Source of the DNA: Herbaspirillum sp. 3R11
Lineage (GTDB): Bacteria; Pseudomonadota; Gammaproteobacteria; Burkholderiales; Burkholderiaceae_D
Direction: 5' to 3'
NCBI RefSeq assembly: GCF_004563925.1
Contig: NZ_SPNJ01000001.1
Span: forward strand, 248,001-312,000
DNA length: 64,000 nucleotides
In this document: positions 1 through 9,254 of the stretch, piece by piece
How the letters are laid out: each line of letters begins with the position of its first letter
Numbering within the stretch: the first letter of the stretch is position 1
Position numbers and translations under genes: made by a program
The notes under the pieces: generated by a model
Told to the model about the DNA's origin: nothing
Database searches by the model: none
The model's input: the letters and a program-made list of their open reading frames with translations, nothing else

Positions 1-1
1 G

Positions 2-469
2 TCGATCCATGCGATCGGCGACGTCATCGATCGCGTCGCACTGACGCCGGTGGCGCTGGCCGAAGGCATGGTGGTGGCCGCTCGCCTGTTCAACCAAGGC
101 GGCCGGGAAATGTCTTACGAGAATATTCCGACGGCGGTGTTCAGCCATCCGAACGTCGGCACGGTCGGCCTGAGCGAGGAAGACGCGCGCAAGAAAGTCG
201 GCGAAGTGCGCATCTTCAAATCGGAATTCAAGGCGCTCAAGCACACCTTGAGCGGCAACACCGAACGCACCTTCATGAAGCTGGTGGTCGACGCAAAAAG
301 TGATCGCGTGCTGGGCGTGCACATGGTCGGCGCCGATGCCGGCGAGATCGTCCAGGGCTTTGCGGTGGCCTTGCAATGTGGCGCCACCAAGGCCCAGTTC
401 GACGCCACCATCGGCATTCATCCGACCTCGGCGGAAGAGTTCGTCACGATGCGTACGCCGGTGGCATAG
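2..469 (+). CDS. gor: Glutathione-disulfide reductase, C-terminal part (5' end outside window)
   Basis: Only the last ~155 codons are present; the frame is open from base 2 to a TAG at 467-469. Gor reduces oxidised glutathione with NADPH in the cytoplasm, as a flavoprotein homodimer. Visible here are the second FAD-contact segment (AIGDV, followed by [10 protein letters not shown]) and the dimerisation domain ending with the HPTSAEEF block. That block carries the His-Pro and Glu of the catalytic His-Glu pair supplied by the partner subunit. The redox CxxxxC motif would lie upstream of the window. The dimerisation domain is shared by the pyridine nucleotide-disulfide oxidoreductase family, but the [14 protein letters not shown] tail fits glutathione reductase best. 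Transcription converges on the phospholipase gene, with a shared hairpin between them. Confidence 0.9.
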   Translation, partial: SIHAIGDVIDRVALTPVALAEGMVVAARLFNQGGREMSYENIPTAVFSHPNVGTVGLSEEDARKKVGEVRIFKSEFKALKHTLSGNTERTFMKLVVDAKSDRVLGVHMVGADAGEIVQGFAVALQCGATKAQFDATIGIHPTSAEEFVTMRTPVA

Positions 470-481
470 GCATGCCGGACA

Positions 482-511
482 ACTCTCGCCGGAGAACGCT
501 CCGGCGAGAGT
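482..511. terminator. Perfect 12-bp inverted repeat between convergent genes
   Basis: ACTCTCGCCGGA (482-493) and its exact complement TCCGGCGAGAGT (500-511) flank a 6-nt loop. It lies 12 bp after the gor stop and 15 bp before the end of the opposing phospholipase gene, so it could serve both strands. No clear T run follows on either strand, so intrinsic termination is likely but not certain. Confidence 0.65.
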
Positions 512-526
512 GTCGTCAGTCCTGAC

Positions 527-1852
527 CTAGCGCCAGAGCGCGTAGCCGATACGGAACTGCGGCGTCGATTTCTGGTTGTAAGTCAGCAGACTCTCGCCGT
601 AACCATAGAAATAGCTCGCCATCAAATAACCGGCCATGCCCGGCACCAGCTTCGCCAGCGGGTAGGACAGCGTCGAGTCGGCGCTGCCCGAACTGCTGCG
701 GGTACCCTTGCGCAAGGTGGTCGAAAACTCCACGCCGTCCGGCTTGCCCACTGCCAGCTTCAGATCCGCATGGCCGCGGTACTGGCCGATGTCGGGGTTG
801 TCGGAGCTCGGGCCAAGGTAGGTGTAGACCTTGGGCGAAACGCGCAACTGGTAGTCGTTGAGGTTGCCGAACGTGAAGGTCGGTTCGACGAAGAAGGTGT
901 TGATGCCGCGCGATTGCGCGCCGTCGCGGCCGTTCGACTCATGCTCCAGACCGGTTGAAACTGCCATGCGACTCAGGATGCTGTTGTGGATGCCGAGATC
1001 CGGCAGGTAATAGAACAGGCTCGGCCGGTAACTGGTGTCGCGGAACGGCGCCGACGGGCTTTGCAGATCCCACAGCGAATATTGGGTATAGCCGAAATAC
1101 AGGTTGTCGATCAGGCCGCGCGAGCGCATGTCTTCCGGCTGGAAGATGCGGAACTTGAAGCTGAGCTGGAACTTGGCGTTGCGGTTGCCGCCGCTGTTGC
1201 CGGCCGCGAAATACATCGGCTCATGGAACGACAGGCGCGGGATATTGATCAGGTCGAGCGCGGCCGGCGCAATGCCGATCGGACTGGCGCTGGAACCCGG
1301 TGTGATCACCGAGGCGGATGGTGTGGCCGCGCCGGCCAGCGCGATGCCTTCCGCCGACGGCACCGGCATCTTGCCGTCCTTCGGGCGAATCACAGCCACC
1401 AGCACCGGTGAGGCATCCACACCCACGGTCTCGATGCGCACCACGCCGCGCAGGTAGTCGGGCAGGGTGGCGCTGTAGGAGATCTTGCGGAATTCGCCGC
1501 GCTTGAGCGTGATTTCTCCGGGCCCGCCGGCTTCGCGCTCCATGCGCAGCTGCACCGGCGGCGTCATGTCGGCCGAAGCCGCCACCACCAGATTGTCCGG
1601 GATGGTGTAAGCCTGGCTGTCGTGATCGTCTTCGGTGACCAGCAAGGTCAGGGTGAACGGCTTGTTGCCGTCGACCAGCTTGGGCGGCTGCAGCAGCGAA
1701 ATGCCGGCGCTGGCGCCATGCATGAATGACAGCGCGCCGATGGCGGCCAGCGTCTGGATCAGGCGCTTGGGGGCTAAGGGACGTTGAGCTTGCGGGTGAG
1801 GAGTGAAGAGCATGAGGCCTGGATTTTTTGCTGTTGTAGGCGAAGGGCGCAT
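527..1852 (-). CDS. pldA: Outer membrane phospholipase A (OMPLA family)
   Basis: Predicted calcium-dependent outer-membrane phospholipase that hydrolyses glycerophospholipid acyl esters, working as a beta-barrel dimer. The catalytic signature HESNG lies at residues 304-308. His304, Ser306 and Asn318 reproduce the spacing of the E. coli His142-Ser144-Asn156 triad. The protein is 441 residues against about 290 in E. coli: roughly 150 extra residues (about 50-200), including a Pro/Ser/Ala-rich linker, precede the barrel. An ATG at codon 14 is an alternative start that would give a more compact signal sequence ending near residue 50 (GASAG). The extension is probably a lineage feature, because the frame is clean throughout. 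It is transcribed toward gor, and its promoter must lie in the 216-bp gap shared with the divergent GGDEF gene. Confidence 0.9.
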   Translation of the reverse strand: MRPSPTTAKNPGLMLFTPHPQAQRPLAPKRLIQTLAAIGALSFMHGASAGISLLQPPKLVDGNKPFTLTLLVTEDDHDSQAYTIPDNLVVAASADMTPPVQLRMEREAGGPGEITLKRGEFRKISYSATLPDYLRGVVRIETVGVDASPVLVAVIRPKDGKMPVPSAEGIALAGAATPSASVITPGSSASPIGIAPAALDLINIPRLSFHEPMYFAAGNSGGNRNAKFQLSFKFRIFQPEDMRSRGLIDNLYFGYTQYSLWDLQSPSAPFRDTSYRPSLFYYLPDLGIHNSILSRMAVSTGLEHESNGRDGAQSRGINTFFVEPTFTFGNLNDYQLRVSPKVYTYLGPSSDNPDIGQYRGHADLKLAVGKPDGVEFSTTLRKGTRSSSGSADSTLSYPLAKLVPGMAGYLMASYFYGYGESLLTYNQKSTPQFRIGYALWR

Positions 1853-1977
1853 TATCGTGTTTTTTATCGATTTATCAATTGTCGGGAATGGTGCATCAGC
1901 CCTATGGATTGGTTTCCGGGCGTAAAGTTGCTTCGATCCGACGTTTCATACGCTTAAGAATGTAAAGCGGCCTGATT

Positions 1978-1997
1978 TCAGACTTCGTCAGACTTCG
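1978..1997. repeat. Tandem 10-bp direct repeat in a divergent promoter region
   Basis: TCAGACTTCG occurs twice head to tail (1978-1987 and 1988-1997), one helical turn apart. It lies in the gap between pldA and the MHYT-GGDEF-EAL gene, about 70 bp upstream of the latter's ATG. A GATAAT hexamer follows at 2014-2019. It could be a regulator-binding site; nothing else supports that. Confidence 0.5.
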
Positions 1998-2068
1998 ATA
2001 TGTCTTTTTGCGGGATAATGGGCTAAATGCCTAAAAAATGTTGATTATTAGTTTCATATTTACACATC

Positions 2069-4156
2069 ATGTTATCCGCTTCCTACGATAGTTTGCTCGT
2101 TGTCATATCCCTGCTGGTGGCGGTGCTCGCCTCCTATACTGCATTGGACATGACGGAGCGGATCAACGCGACCCAAGAATATGCCGGTCGTTCCTGGTTG
2201 TTCGGCGGGGCCGTCGCGATGGGTATCGGTATCTGGTCGATGCACTTTGTCGGCATGCTCGCATTCCGTTTGCCCATTGATTTGGGCTACGACCCTTGGA
2301 TTACCTCCCTGTCGCTGCTGATCGCGGTCGGCGTCTCGGGCTTCGCGCTGTGGATCGTCAGCCGCCCGGAGCTGCCAATGCGCCGCCTGATCAACAGCGC
2401 GCTGGCCATGGGTATCGGTATTGCCGCGATGCATTACACGGGCATGGCGGCCATGCTGATGACGCCCGGCATCCGCTACGATCCCTTGCTTTTTGCGGCG
2501 TCTGTGGCCGTGGCCATCGGTGCCTCGGGCGCAGCTTTGTGGATAGCCTTCCGCCTGCGCCGCAATACGCCGCACGTGAAGTTCGCGCGCGCCGGCGCGG
2601 CCGTGGTGATGGGTGTGGCCATCGTCGGCATGCATTACACCGGCATGGCGGCAGCGAATTTCCCCGAAGGCAGCTTCTGTCTCGCCGTGCGAGACGGCGT
2701 CAGCCCGGGCTGGCTGGCGATCCTGATCATTGTCGTGACGCTGGCGGTGCTGACGATCGCCTTGCTGACGTCGCTGCTGGATGCGCGGCTGGAGTCGCGC
2801 ACCGCCAAGCTGGCGCGTTCGCTAGCCGAAGCCAATGAAGAACTCACGCAGCTGGTCTTGCACGACAACCTGACCAAGCTGCCCAACCGCACGTTGCTGG
2901 ACGATCGCCTCAACCAGGCCATCGCCAAGGCGGCGCGCGAGCAGGGGCATTTTGCACTGATGTTTTGCGACCTCGACGGTTTCAAGGCGATCAACGATTC
3001 GCTCGGCCATCATGTCGGCGACCTGATGCTGGTGGAAGTGGCGCAACGCGTCCGCTCGGTCATGCGCGCGCAGGATACGGTGGCGCGGCTGGGTGGCGAC
3101 GAGTTCGTGATGCTGGTTGACCTGAAGGAACCGGACGATGCTGTGACCGTCGCCGACAAGCTGGTCAAGATCATCAACGAGCCTTTCAATATCGAAAAGC
3201 ACGAGCTGCGCGTCTCGGCCAGTATCGGCATCGCGATCTATCCGGAAGACGGCAGCAGCCGCCACGACCTGGTGATCAACGCCGACGCCGCCATGTACCA
3301 CACCAAGCGCAGCGGCCGTAACGGCTACCATTTCTTTGAAGCGTCGATGAACGTCAACGCGCACAATCAGTTGCAATGGCTGCAAGACCTGCGCCTGGCG
3401 CTGGAGCGCAAGGAATTCATCCTGCATTACCAGCCCAAGTACAACTCGCCGAACGGCCCGGTGTTGGGCGCTGAAGCCTTGTTGCGCTGGCAGCATCCGG
3501 TACACGGACTGGTGGGGCCGGATGAGTTCATCGGCCTGGCCGAACGTTCCGGGCTGATCGTGCCGATCGGCGCATGGGTGCTTGACGAGGCCTGCCGCCA
3601 GATGAAGGTCTGGTTCGACATCGGTCACGAAGACTGGAAGATCGCCGTCAACCTGTCCGCTCTGCAGTTCGCGCAGACCGACCTGATCGAGCTGGTCAAG
3701 GACACGCTGGCGCGCCATAGCTTGCCGGCGCGCTGCCTGACGCTGGAAGTTACTGAGTCCACCGCCATGCACGATGCTGAAAGCAGCCTCAAGACGCTGC
3801 AGCAGATCGCCGACCTCGGTGTGGATATTTCGATCGACGATTTCGGCACCGGCTATTCGAGCCTGCTGTATCTGAAGCGCCTGCCCGCCAATGAACTGAA
3901 GATCGATCGCGGCTTCGTGCGCGACCTCAGCGACGGCAACGACGACGCGGCCATCATTTCGGCCATCGTGGCGCTGGGCCGTACGCTCAATCTGCGCATC
4001 GTCGCCGAAGGCGTGGAAACCACCAAGCAGCAGAATTTCCTGACCTCGGTCGGTTGCGACGCCTTGCAGGGTTACCTCATGGGCCGCCCGATGCCGCCCG
4101 ACAAATTCATTGAGGCGACTTCCAACCTGCAGAAAAACGCCGCGCAGGCGTCCTGA
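2069..4156 (+). CDS. MHYT-GGDEF-EAL cyclic-di-GMP turnover protein
   Basis: Membrane-anchored bifunctional second-messenger protein of 695 residues. The N-terminal ~250 residues are hydrophobic with MHYT-type repeats: one MHFVGM and two MHYTGMAA motifs, the family's proposed metal- or gas-sensing module. A GGDEF domain follows with an intact GGDEF at 342-346 and an RxxD inhibitory site five residues before it, so diguanylate cyclase activity with product inhibition is plausible. The EAL domain keeps EAL (469-471) and the DDFGTGYSSL loop, so phosphodiesterase activity is also plausible. Both active sites look complete, and which dominates cannot be told from sequence. The gene stands alone, divergent from pldA, and no clear Shine-Dalgarno precedes the ATG. 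Confidence 0.93.
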   Translation: MLSASYDSLLVVISLLVAVLASYTALDMTERINATQEYAGRSWLFGGAVAMGIGIWSMHFVGMLAFRLPIDLGYDPWITSLSLLIAVGVSGFALWIVSRPELPMRRLINSALAMGIGIAAMHYTGMAAMLMTPGIRYDPLLFAASVAVAIGASGAALWIAFRLRRNTPHVKFARAGAAVVMGVAIVGMHYTGMAAANFPEGSFCLAVRDGVSPGWLAILIIVVTLAVLTIALLTSLLDARLESRTAKLARSLAEANEELTQLVLHDNLTKLPNRTLLDDRLNQAIAKAAREQGHFALMFCDLDGFKAINDSLGHHVGDLMLVEVAQRVRSVMRAQDTVARLGGDEFVMLVDLKEPDDAVTVADKLVKIINEPFNIEKHELRVSASIGIAIYPEDGSSRHDLVINADAAMYHTKRSGRNGYHFFEASMNVNAHNQLQWLQDLRLALERKEFILHYQPKYNSPNGPVLGAEALLRWQHPVHGLVGPDEFIGLAERSGLIVPIGAWVLDEACRQMKVWFDIGHEDWKIAVNLSALQFAQTDLIELVKDTLARHSLPARCLTLEVTESTAMHDAESSLKTLQQIADLGVDISIDDFGTGYSSLLYLKRLPANELKIDRGFVRDLSDGNDDAAIISAIVALGRTLNLRIVAEGVETTKQQNFLTSVGCDALQGYLMGRPMPPDKFIEATSNLQKNAAQAS

Positions 4157-4167
4157 CTTTCCTCGAC

Positions 4168-4197
4168 CCCGCCGATGTGTTCTTCCACTCGGCGGGA
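4168..4197 (+). terminator. Hairpin after the GGDEF-EAL gene
   Basis: CCCGCCGA (4168-4175) pairs with TCGGCGGG (4190-4197), 11 bp after the stop codon. The following sequence ATCTTCCC is only weakly T-rich. The rest of the gap to the chemotaxis gene (about 210 bp) shows no convincing gene. Confidence 0.5.
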
Positions 4198-4411
4198 TCT
4201 TCCCTGGCTGCAATAGATGGCGCGCCAAGCGGTGCCGATTCTCGTATTGCCCTTCGCCAACACAAGCCCCGCAAGCCATGAACAGACGTGACAGTCACAC
4301 GCTGTTCCGCGCATTCAAGGTTTTCCTCCCGGAGCATTATGGAGAGTATGTGGCCGCCTGAGCCATGTAGGAAAATCAACATTTACCTGACTTGAATGGC
4401 AGGGGGGAAAC

Positions 4412-6052
4412 ATGAACGTGATTGGAAATATGAAAATCGGCAAGCGCCTCGGACTGGGCTTCGCGATCATCCTGGCATTGTCCGTTCTGGTTGCCGTGAT
4501 TGGCGTCTGGCGTCTGCAAAGCGTGGCTAACGCGACGCAAGCCATGATGGATGTGCCGCTGGCCAAGGAACGCATGATCGGCGACTGGTATCGCCACACG
4601 TTTGCCGGCATCCGTCGCACGATTGCCGTGGCCAAGAGTTCGGATCCGAGCCTGTCGGCGTTCTTCAAGCCGGAAAGCGACGAAGCCACGCGTATTTCCG
4701 GTGATCTGCAAAAGAAGATTGCCGAGCTGATCGCCAGCGATGAAGAAAAGCAGCTGTACGACAAAATCATGGCGCTGCGCAAGGTCTACCTGTCGACCCG
4801 CGACACCATTTATAAAGCCAAGAACGAGCCTGGCGCTGATCCGGCCGCGATCGCCGCAGCGCTGGAAAAGGACTTCCTGCCGGCGGCGAAGAATTATTCG
4901 ACGGAAGTGGAAAACCTGCTTGCACTTCAGCGCAAGACCATCGATCAACTCAATCAGCATGTGGCCGAAATCGCCACGCAAAGCGCCAACCTGCTGATCG
5001 TGCTGGAAGTGCTGGCGCTGGCATTGGGCATCACCTGCGCCTGGTATCTGACGACCGGCATCACGCGACCGCTGAACACCGCCGTCGACATTTCACGCCG
5101 CGTTGCCGAAGGCGACCTGTCGGTAGAGATCACCGTGACCACCAAAGATGAAGCCGGCCAGTTGCTGCAGGCGCTCAAGGACATGAATGTCAGCCTGCGC
5201 AATATTGTCGGCAACGTGCGCGTCGGCACCGACACCATCGCCACGGCGTCGAGCCAGATTGCCAGCGGCAATCTCGATTTGTCGAATCGTACCGAACAGC
5301 AGGCCGGCTCCCTGGAAGAGACCGCGTCGGCGATGGAACAACTGACCTCGACCGTCAAGCAGAATGCCGACAACGCGCGTCAGGCCAATCAACTGGCCGT
5401 GTCGGCGTCCGAAGTGGCGATCCAGGGCGGCAGCGTGGTGGGGCAGGTGATCAACACGATGAGCGCGATCAATGATTCGTCCAAGAAGATCGTCGACATC
5501 ATCAGCGTGATCGACGGCATCGCTTTCCAAACCAATATCCTCGCCCTGAATGCGGCGGTGGAAGCGGCACGCGCCGGTGAGCAAGGGCGTGGTTTTGCGG
5601 TGGTGGCGTCGGAAGTGCGCAGCCTCGCACAGCGCTCTTCCGCTGCGGCGAAAGAGATCAAGACGCTGATCGATGATTCGGTCTCCAAGGTCGACGTCGG
5701 CAGCAAGCTGGTGGGGCAGGCCGGATCAACCATGGAAGAAGTGGTCTCCAGCGTCAAGCGCGTCACCGACATCGTCGGCGAAATCAGTTCGGCCAGCCAG
5801 GAGCAAAGCACCGGCATCGAAGAGGTCAACCGCGCGATTGCACAAATGGACGAGAGCACACAGCAGAATGCCGCACTGGTGGAGGAAGCCGCCGCCGCCG
5901 CACAATCACTGCAGGAACAGGCCGGCAAGCTGGCGGAACTGGTCAGCGTATTCAACATTGGCAATATTGGCAACACCGCAGGCCTGGCAGCGCCTGCAGC
6001 AAAGACTTCGCGACGCACGGTTGATATCAATCCGGCGCCGCGTCTGGGGTAA
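4412..6052 (+). CDS. Methyl-accepting chemotaxis protein
   Basis: Transmembrane chemoreceptor of 546 residues that signals through CheA/CheW to the flagellar motor. It has a first membrane segment near residues 13-33, a periplasmic four-helix-bundle-type sensor to about 190, and a second membrane segment near 193-213. A HAMP domain follows ([20 protein letters not shown]...). The cytoplasmic coiled coil carries the invariant hairpin tip, with [20 protein letters not shown] followed by [14 protein letters not shown]. The C terminus lacks the NWETF-type CheR-binding pentapeptide. The ATG at 4412 follows a strong AGGGGGG Shine-Dalgarno. The ligand cannot be deduced. Monocistronic, with a strong terminator. 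Confidence 0.96.
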   Translation: MNVIGNMKIGKRLGLGFAIILALSVLVAVIGVWRLQSVANATQAMMDVPLAKERMIGDWYRHTFAGIRRTIAVAKSSDPSLSAFFKPESDEATRISGDLQKKIAELIASDEEKQLYDKIMALRKVYLSTRDTIYKAKNEPGADPAAIAAALEKDFLPAAKNYSTEVENLLALQRKTIDQLNQHVAEIATQSANLLIVLEVLALALGITCAWYLTTGITRPLNTAVDISRRVAEGDLSVEITVTTKDEAGQLLQALKDMNVSLRNIVGNVRVGTDTIATASSQIASGNLDLSNRTEQQAGSLEETASAMEQLTSTVKQNADNARQANQLAVSASEVAIQGGSVVGQVINTMSAINDSSKKIVDIISVIDGIAFQTNILALNAAVEAARAGEQGRGFAVVASEVRSLAQRSSAAAKEIKTLIDDSVSKVDVGSKLVGQAGSTMEEVVSSVKRVTDIVGEISSASQEQSTGIEEVNRAIAQMDESTQQNAALVEEAAAAAQSLQEQAGKLAELVSVFNIGNIGNTAGLAAPAAKTSRRTVDINPAPRLG

Positions 6053-6068
6053 TCGGGGGAGGGGAGCA

Positions 6069-6100
6069 GCCGTCGCCTTCACCGGCGACGGCTTTTTTTT
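6069..6100 (+). terminator. Intrinsic terminator of the chemoreceptor gene
   Basis: GCCGTCGCC (6069-6077), loop TTCACC, GGCGACGGC (6084-6092), then eight T's. This is a classical rho-independent terminator 16 bp after the stop codon. Confidence 0.93.
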
Positions 6101-6132
6101 GCGCTGAAATTCCTGGATTCGATCAGGTCAGT

Positions 6133-6594
6133 TCAGGTCGAGCATTCTGCTCGGTAATTTTCAGCCGCGCGCTGGCTCTTGCGCCGTGCTTTTTCCATCG
6201 CCTTGGCCGGCGCATTGCGCAGGTCCTCTTCGGCCCAGGACTTGCGCTGTGCAAGTTGGGCACACTTCCTCTTTTGCTTTTCGGCGACCAGTTTGGCGCG
6301 CGCTTCTGCACGCTCCTGTTTTTCGCGTTGCCGGTTCAGCTGCTTGTCTTCCGCTGCGCGACTTTTGTCGAGGCGCTGCTGGACGGCCTTGTCTTTGGCA
6401 GAGGTAGCCGGTACGGGACTTTTCACGCCGCGTGCATCATCGATGGCGACGGTCTTGCCGTTCGCGCAGGCGGCATCGCTGTAGGTGACTTTGCCGTCAC
6501 TGTCGCATTTGTAGACGGCCCAGGCGGGCAGGGAACATAGCAGCAAGGACAGCAGCAAGGGCAGCGCGAGCAGTGGCGGGCGGACGGAAAGCAT
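6133..6594 (-). CDS. DUF4124 domain-containing exported protein
   Basis: A 153-residue protein with a clear Sec signal peptide (hydrophobic run of Leu, cleavage near PAWA-V at residues 23-27). The DUF4124 module follows at once: VYKCDSDGKVTYSDAAC, a short motif common in exported proteins of Beta- and Gammaproteobacteria. The C-terminal half is highly charged, rich in Lys, Arg, Glu and Ala, with probable helical or coiled-coil character. It holds a further Cys in QKRKCAQL and one near the end. No enzyme motif is visible and the function is unknown. It ends 39 bp before the TGA-distal neighbour and shares no obvious operon. Confidence 0.85.
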   Translation of the reverse strand: MLSVRPPLLALPLLLSLLLCSLPAWAVYKCDSDGKVTYSDAACANGKTVAIDDARGVKSPVPATSAKDKAVQQRLDKSRAAEDKQLNRQREKQERAEARAKLVAEKQKRKCAQLAQRKSWAEEDLRNAPAKAMEKARRKSQRAAENYRAECST

Positions 6595-6659
6595 GGGTGA
6601 AACTCCTGGCGGCGGAGAAATGTGTTGTCGGGGGAGCCGACCGCCGCCGTCGGCTGCGA

Positions 6660-8084
6660 TCAGAGCACTTTGCCGGGATTCATCAATCCGTGAGGATCCA
6701 GCGCCTGTTTGATGGCATGCATGAGCCGGAGTTCTACCGGCGATTTATAACGCCGGATTTCTTCACGTTTGAGTGCGCCGAGTCCGTGTTCGGCCGAGAT
6801 CGAGCCGCCGAATTTGTCGACGCTGTCATGTACGGTCCGGTTGATGGCCGGTTGTTCGAGAATGAAGTCGGTGTCCTTGACGCCGGGCGGCGGCGAGACG
6901 TTGTAGTGCAGGTTGCCGTCGCCGAGATGGCCGAAAGTGACCATGCGGCAGCCGGGCGAGGTCTGCTGCACCAGCGCGTCGGTGACGCGGATGAATTCGC
7001 CGATGCGCGAGATCGGCACCGAGATGTCGTGCTTGATGTTCTTGCCTTCGTGCGCCTGCGCCATTGAGATGTGCTCGCGCAACTGCCACAGCGCTTTCGA
7101 TTGCGCGATCGAGGTAGCGATGACGGCGTCGTCGATCAGTTCCTGCTCCAGCGCTAGGCCGATCACTGCTTCGAACATTTCCGAGGCATGCGCTTCGGAT
7201 TCGCTGTCCGACAATTCCAGCAATACGTACTGCGGATGGAGACGCTCGAACGGCGCGCGATGCGGCGGGAAGTGTTTGGCAACCAGCTGCATGCAAAAAT
7301 CCGACATCAGCTCGAATCCGGTCAGCGCCGCGCCGCAATGCGCTTGCGCCAGGCTCAGCAGGCGCAGCGCGTGGTCCGGCGTGCGCAATGCGGCCAGCGC
7401 GGTGACTTGCGCTTTCGGTTGCGGGAACAGTTTGACGACGGCGGCGGTGACGATGCCCAGCGTGCCTTCGGCGCCGATGAACAGGTCGCGCAGGTCGTAG
7501 CCGGTATTGTCCTTGCGCAGGCCGCGCAGGCTGCTCATGATCTCGCCCTGGGCGGTGACGACTTCCAGGCCCAGGCACAATTCGCGCGTATTGCCGTAGC
7601 GCAGAACCGCAGTGCCGCCGGCGTTGGTCGACAGGTTGCCGCCGATGGTGCAGCTGCCTTCCGCGGCCAGCGACAGCGGGAACAGGCGCTGCTCTGCCGC
7701 GGCGGCTTGCTGGATGTTTTGCAGGATGCAGCCGGCTTCGACCGTCATGGTGTTGTTGACCGGGTCGACTGCGCGGATGCGATTGAGGCGCGTCAACGAC
7801 AGCAGCACCGCCTTGCCGCTGGTGTCGGGCACGCTGCCCAGCACCAGGCCGGTATTGCCGCCTTGCGGAACGATCGGCACCAGATATCGGGCGCACAGTC
7901 TGACCACGGCGGCGACCTCTTCGGTGCTGCCCGGTCGCAGCACGGCCAGCGCTCGGCCGGTATAGCGTCCGCGCTGGTCGGTCAGGTAAGCCGCAGTGTC
8001 GGCTTCGGCGGTGACGACGTAAGCGGCGCCGATGGCGTCGCGACAGGCTTGCAGGAAATCTTGTGGTGCCGCGGTCATGGTCAT
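6660..8084 (-). CDS. FAD-linked oxidase, GlcD/D-2-hydroxyacid dehydrogenase family
   Basis: A 474-residue flavoprotein of the FAD_binding_4 plus FAD-oxidase C-terminal family, which oxidises D-2-hydroxyacids such as D-lactate, glycolate or D-2-hydroxyglutarate and passes electrons to quinone or another acceptor. The PP-loop region (PQGGNTGLVLG) and the segment GGNLSTNAGGTAVLRYG bind FAD. The C-terminal metal/substrate region shows GHLGDGNLHYNV and SAEHGLG, with His and Glu as expected. There is no iron-sulfur domain, so it is the single-subunit type. The exact substrate is unassigned; D-lactate or D-2-hydroxyglutarate are the commonest. It is last in a three-gene operon with wrbA and the DUF2069 gene (10-bp gap). 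Confidence 0.9.
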   Translation of the reverse strand: MTMTAAPQDFLQACRDAIGAAYVVTAEADTAAYLTDQRGRYTGRALAVLRPGSTEEVAAVVRLCARYLVPIVPQGGNTGLVLGSVPDTSGKAVLLSLTRLNRIRAVDPVNNTMTVEAGCILQNIQQAAAAEQRLFPLSLAAEGSCTIGGNLSTNAGGTAVLRYGNTRELCLGLEVVTAQGEIMSSLRGLRKDNTGYDLRDLFIGAEGTLGIVTAAVVKLFPQPKAQVTALAALRTPDHALRLLSLAQAHCGAALTGFELMSDFCMQLVAKHFPPHRAPFERLHPQYVLLELSDSESEAHASEMFEAVIGLALEQELIDDAVIATSIAQSKALWQLREHISMAQAHEGKNIKHDISVPISRIGEFIRVTDALVQQTSPGCRMVTFGHLGDGNLHYNVSPPPGVKDTDFILEQPAINRTVHDSVDKFGGSISAEHGLGALKREEIRRYKSPVELRLMHAIKQALDPHGLMNPGKVL

Positions 8085-8094
8085 GTCCGAACAG

Positions 8095-8499
8095 TTATTG
8101 CGAAGCCTTCTGGATGGCCTGGCGGGCGATTTCCTTGGCGGCTTTCTTGTAAGGGGCCAGGTACATAACCGCGCACAGGAAATACACGCAACTGAGGGCG
8201 ACTTCGATCCAGCCGAGCGTGATCGACGTGGCGACGCGGTCGCTGGTGGCGCGCACGATGCCTTCGGTGAAGTAGAGCAGGATCAGCATCGACGACCATT
8301 GCATGGTGTAGACGTCGCGCTTCAAGACGCCGCGCAAGGGGAACAGCAGCGGGATCACCTTGAGCACCATCCACGAACCGCCCGGTCGCAACGGCGCCAG
8401 CGCCAGTTCCCAGGCCACGCAGAGGATGATCAGCGCGACCAGACTGACGGCGGCGCCAAGATGGAAGATGCGAAAACGATGCGTGCTCAGTGTGCTCAT
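8095..8499 (-). CDS. DUF2069 family inner-membrane protein
   Basis: A 134-residue integral membrane protein with about four hydrophobic segments and a basic C-terminal tail (KKAAKEIARQ). It matches the small DUF2069 family, typically found beside wrbA in Betaproteobacteria. Its ATG (8499-8497) follows the wrbA stop codon (8502-8500) with no spacer at all, so the two are almost certainly translationally coupled. No catalytic residues are visible and the function is unknown. Confidence 0.85.
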   Translation of the reverse strand: MSTLSTHRFRIFHLGAAVSLVALIILCVAWELALAPLRPGGSWMVLKVIPLLFPLRGVLKRDVYTMQWSSMLILLYFTEGIVRATSDRVATSITLGWIEVALSCVYFLCAVMYLAPYKKAAKEIARQAIQKASQ

Positions 8500-9144
<645 letters not shown>

Positions 9145-9254
9145 CTACGTGTTTCATGCTCGCATTTCGAGAATGAAACCTGGCGCATGACGAGGCGGTC
9201 CTCCAGCTTCTTCATGATTTTGATTGCTTTCTCTTGCTTACTTTTCTGAAACCC

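Noticed and set aside
4315..4345. Possible sigma-28 (flagellar) promoter before the chemoreceptor gene
   Set aside because: TCAAGGTTT and GCATTATG resemble the consensus TAAAGTTT and GCCGATAA only loosely.
4110..4361. Small plus-strand frame spanning the end of the GGDEF-EAL gene and the following gap
   Set aside because: It overlaps the 3' end of the real gene in another frame, has Arg/Pro-rich composition and no homology.
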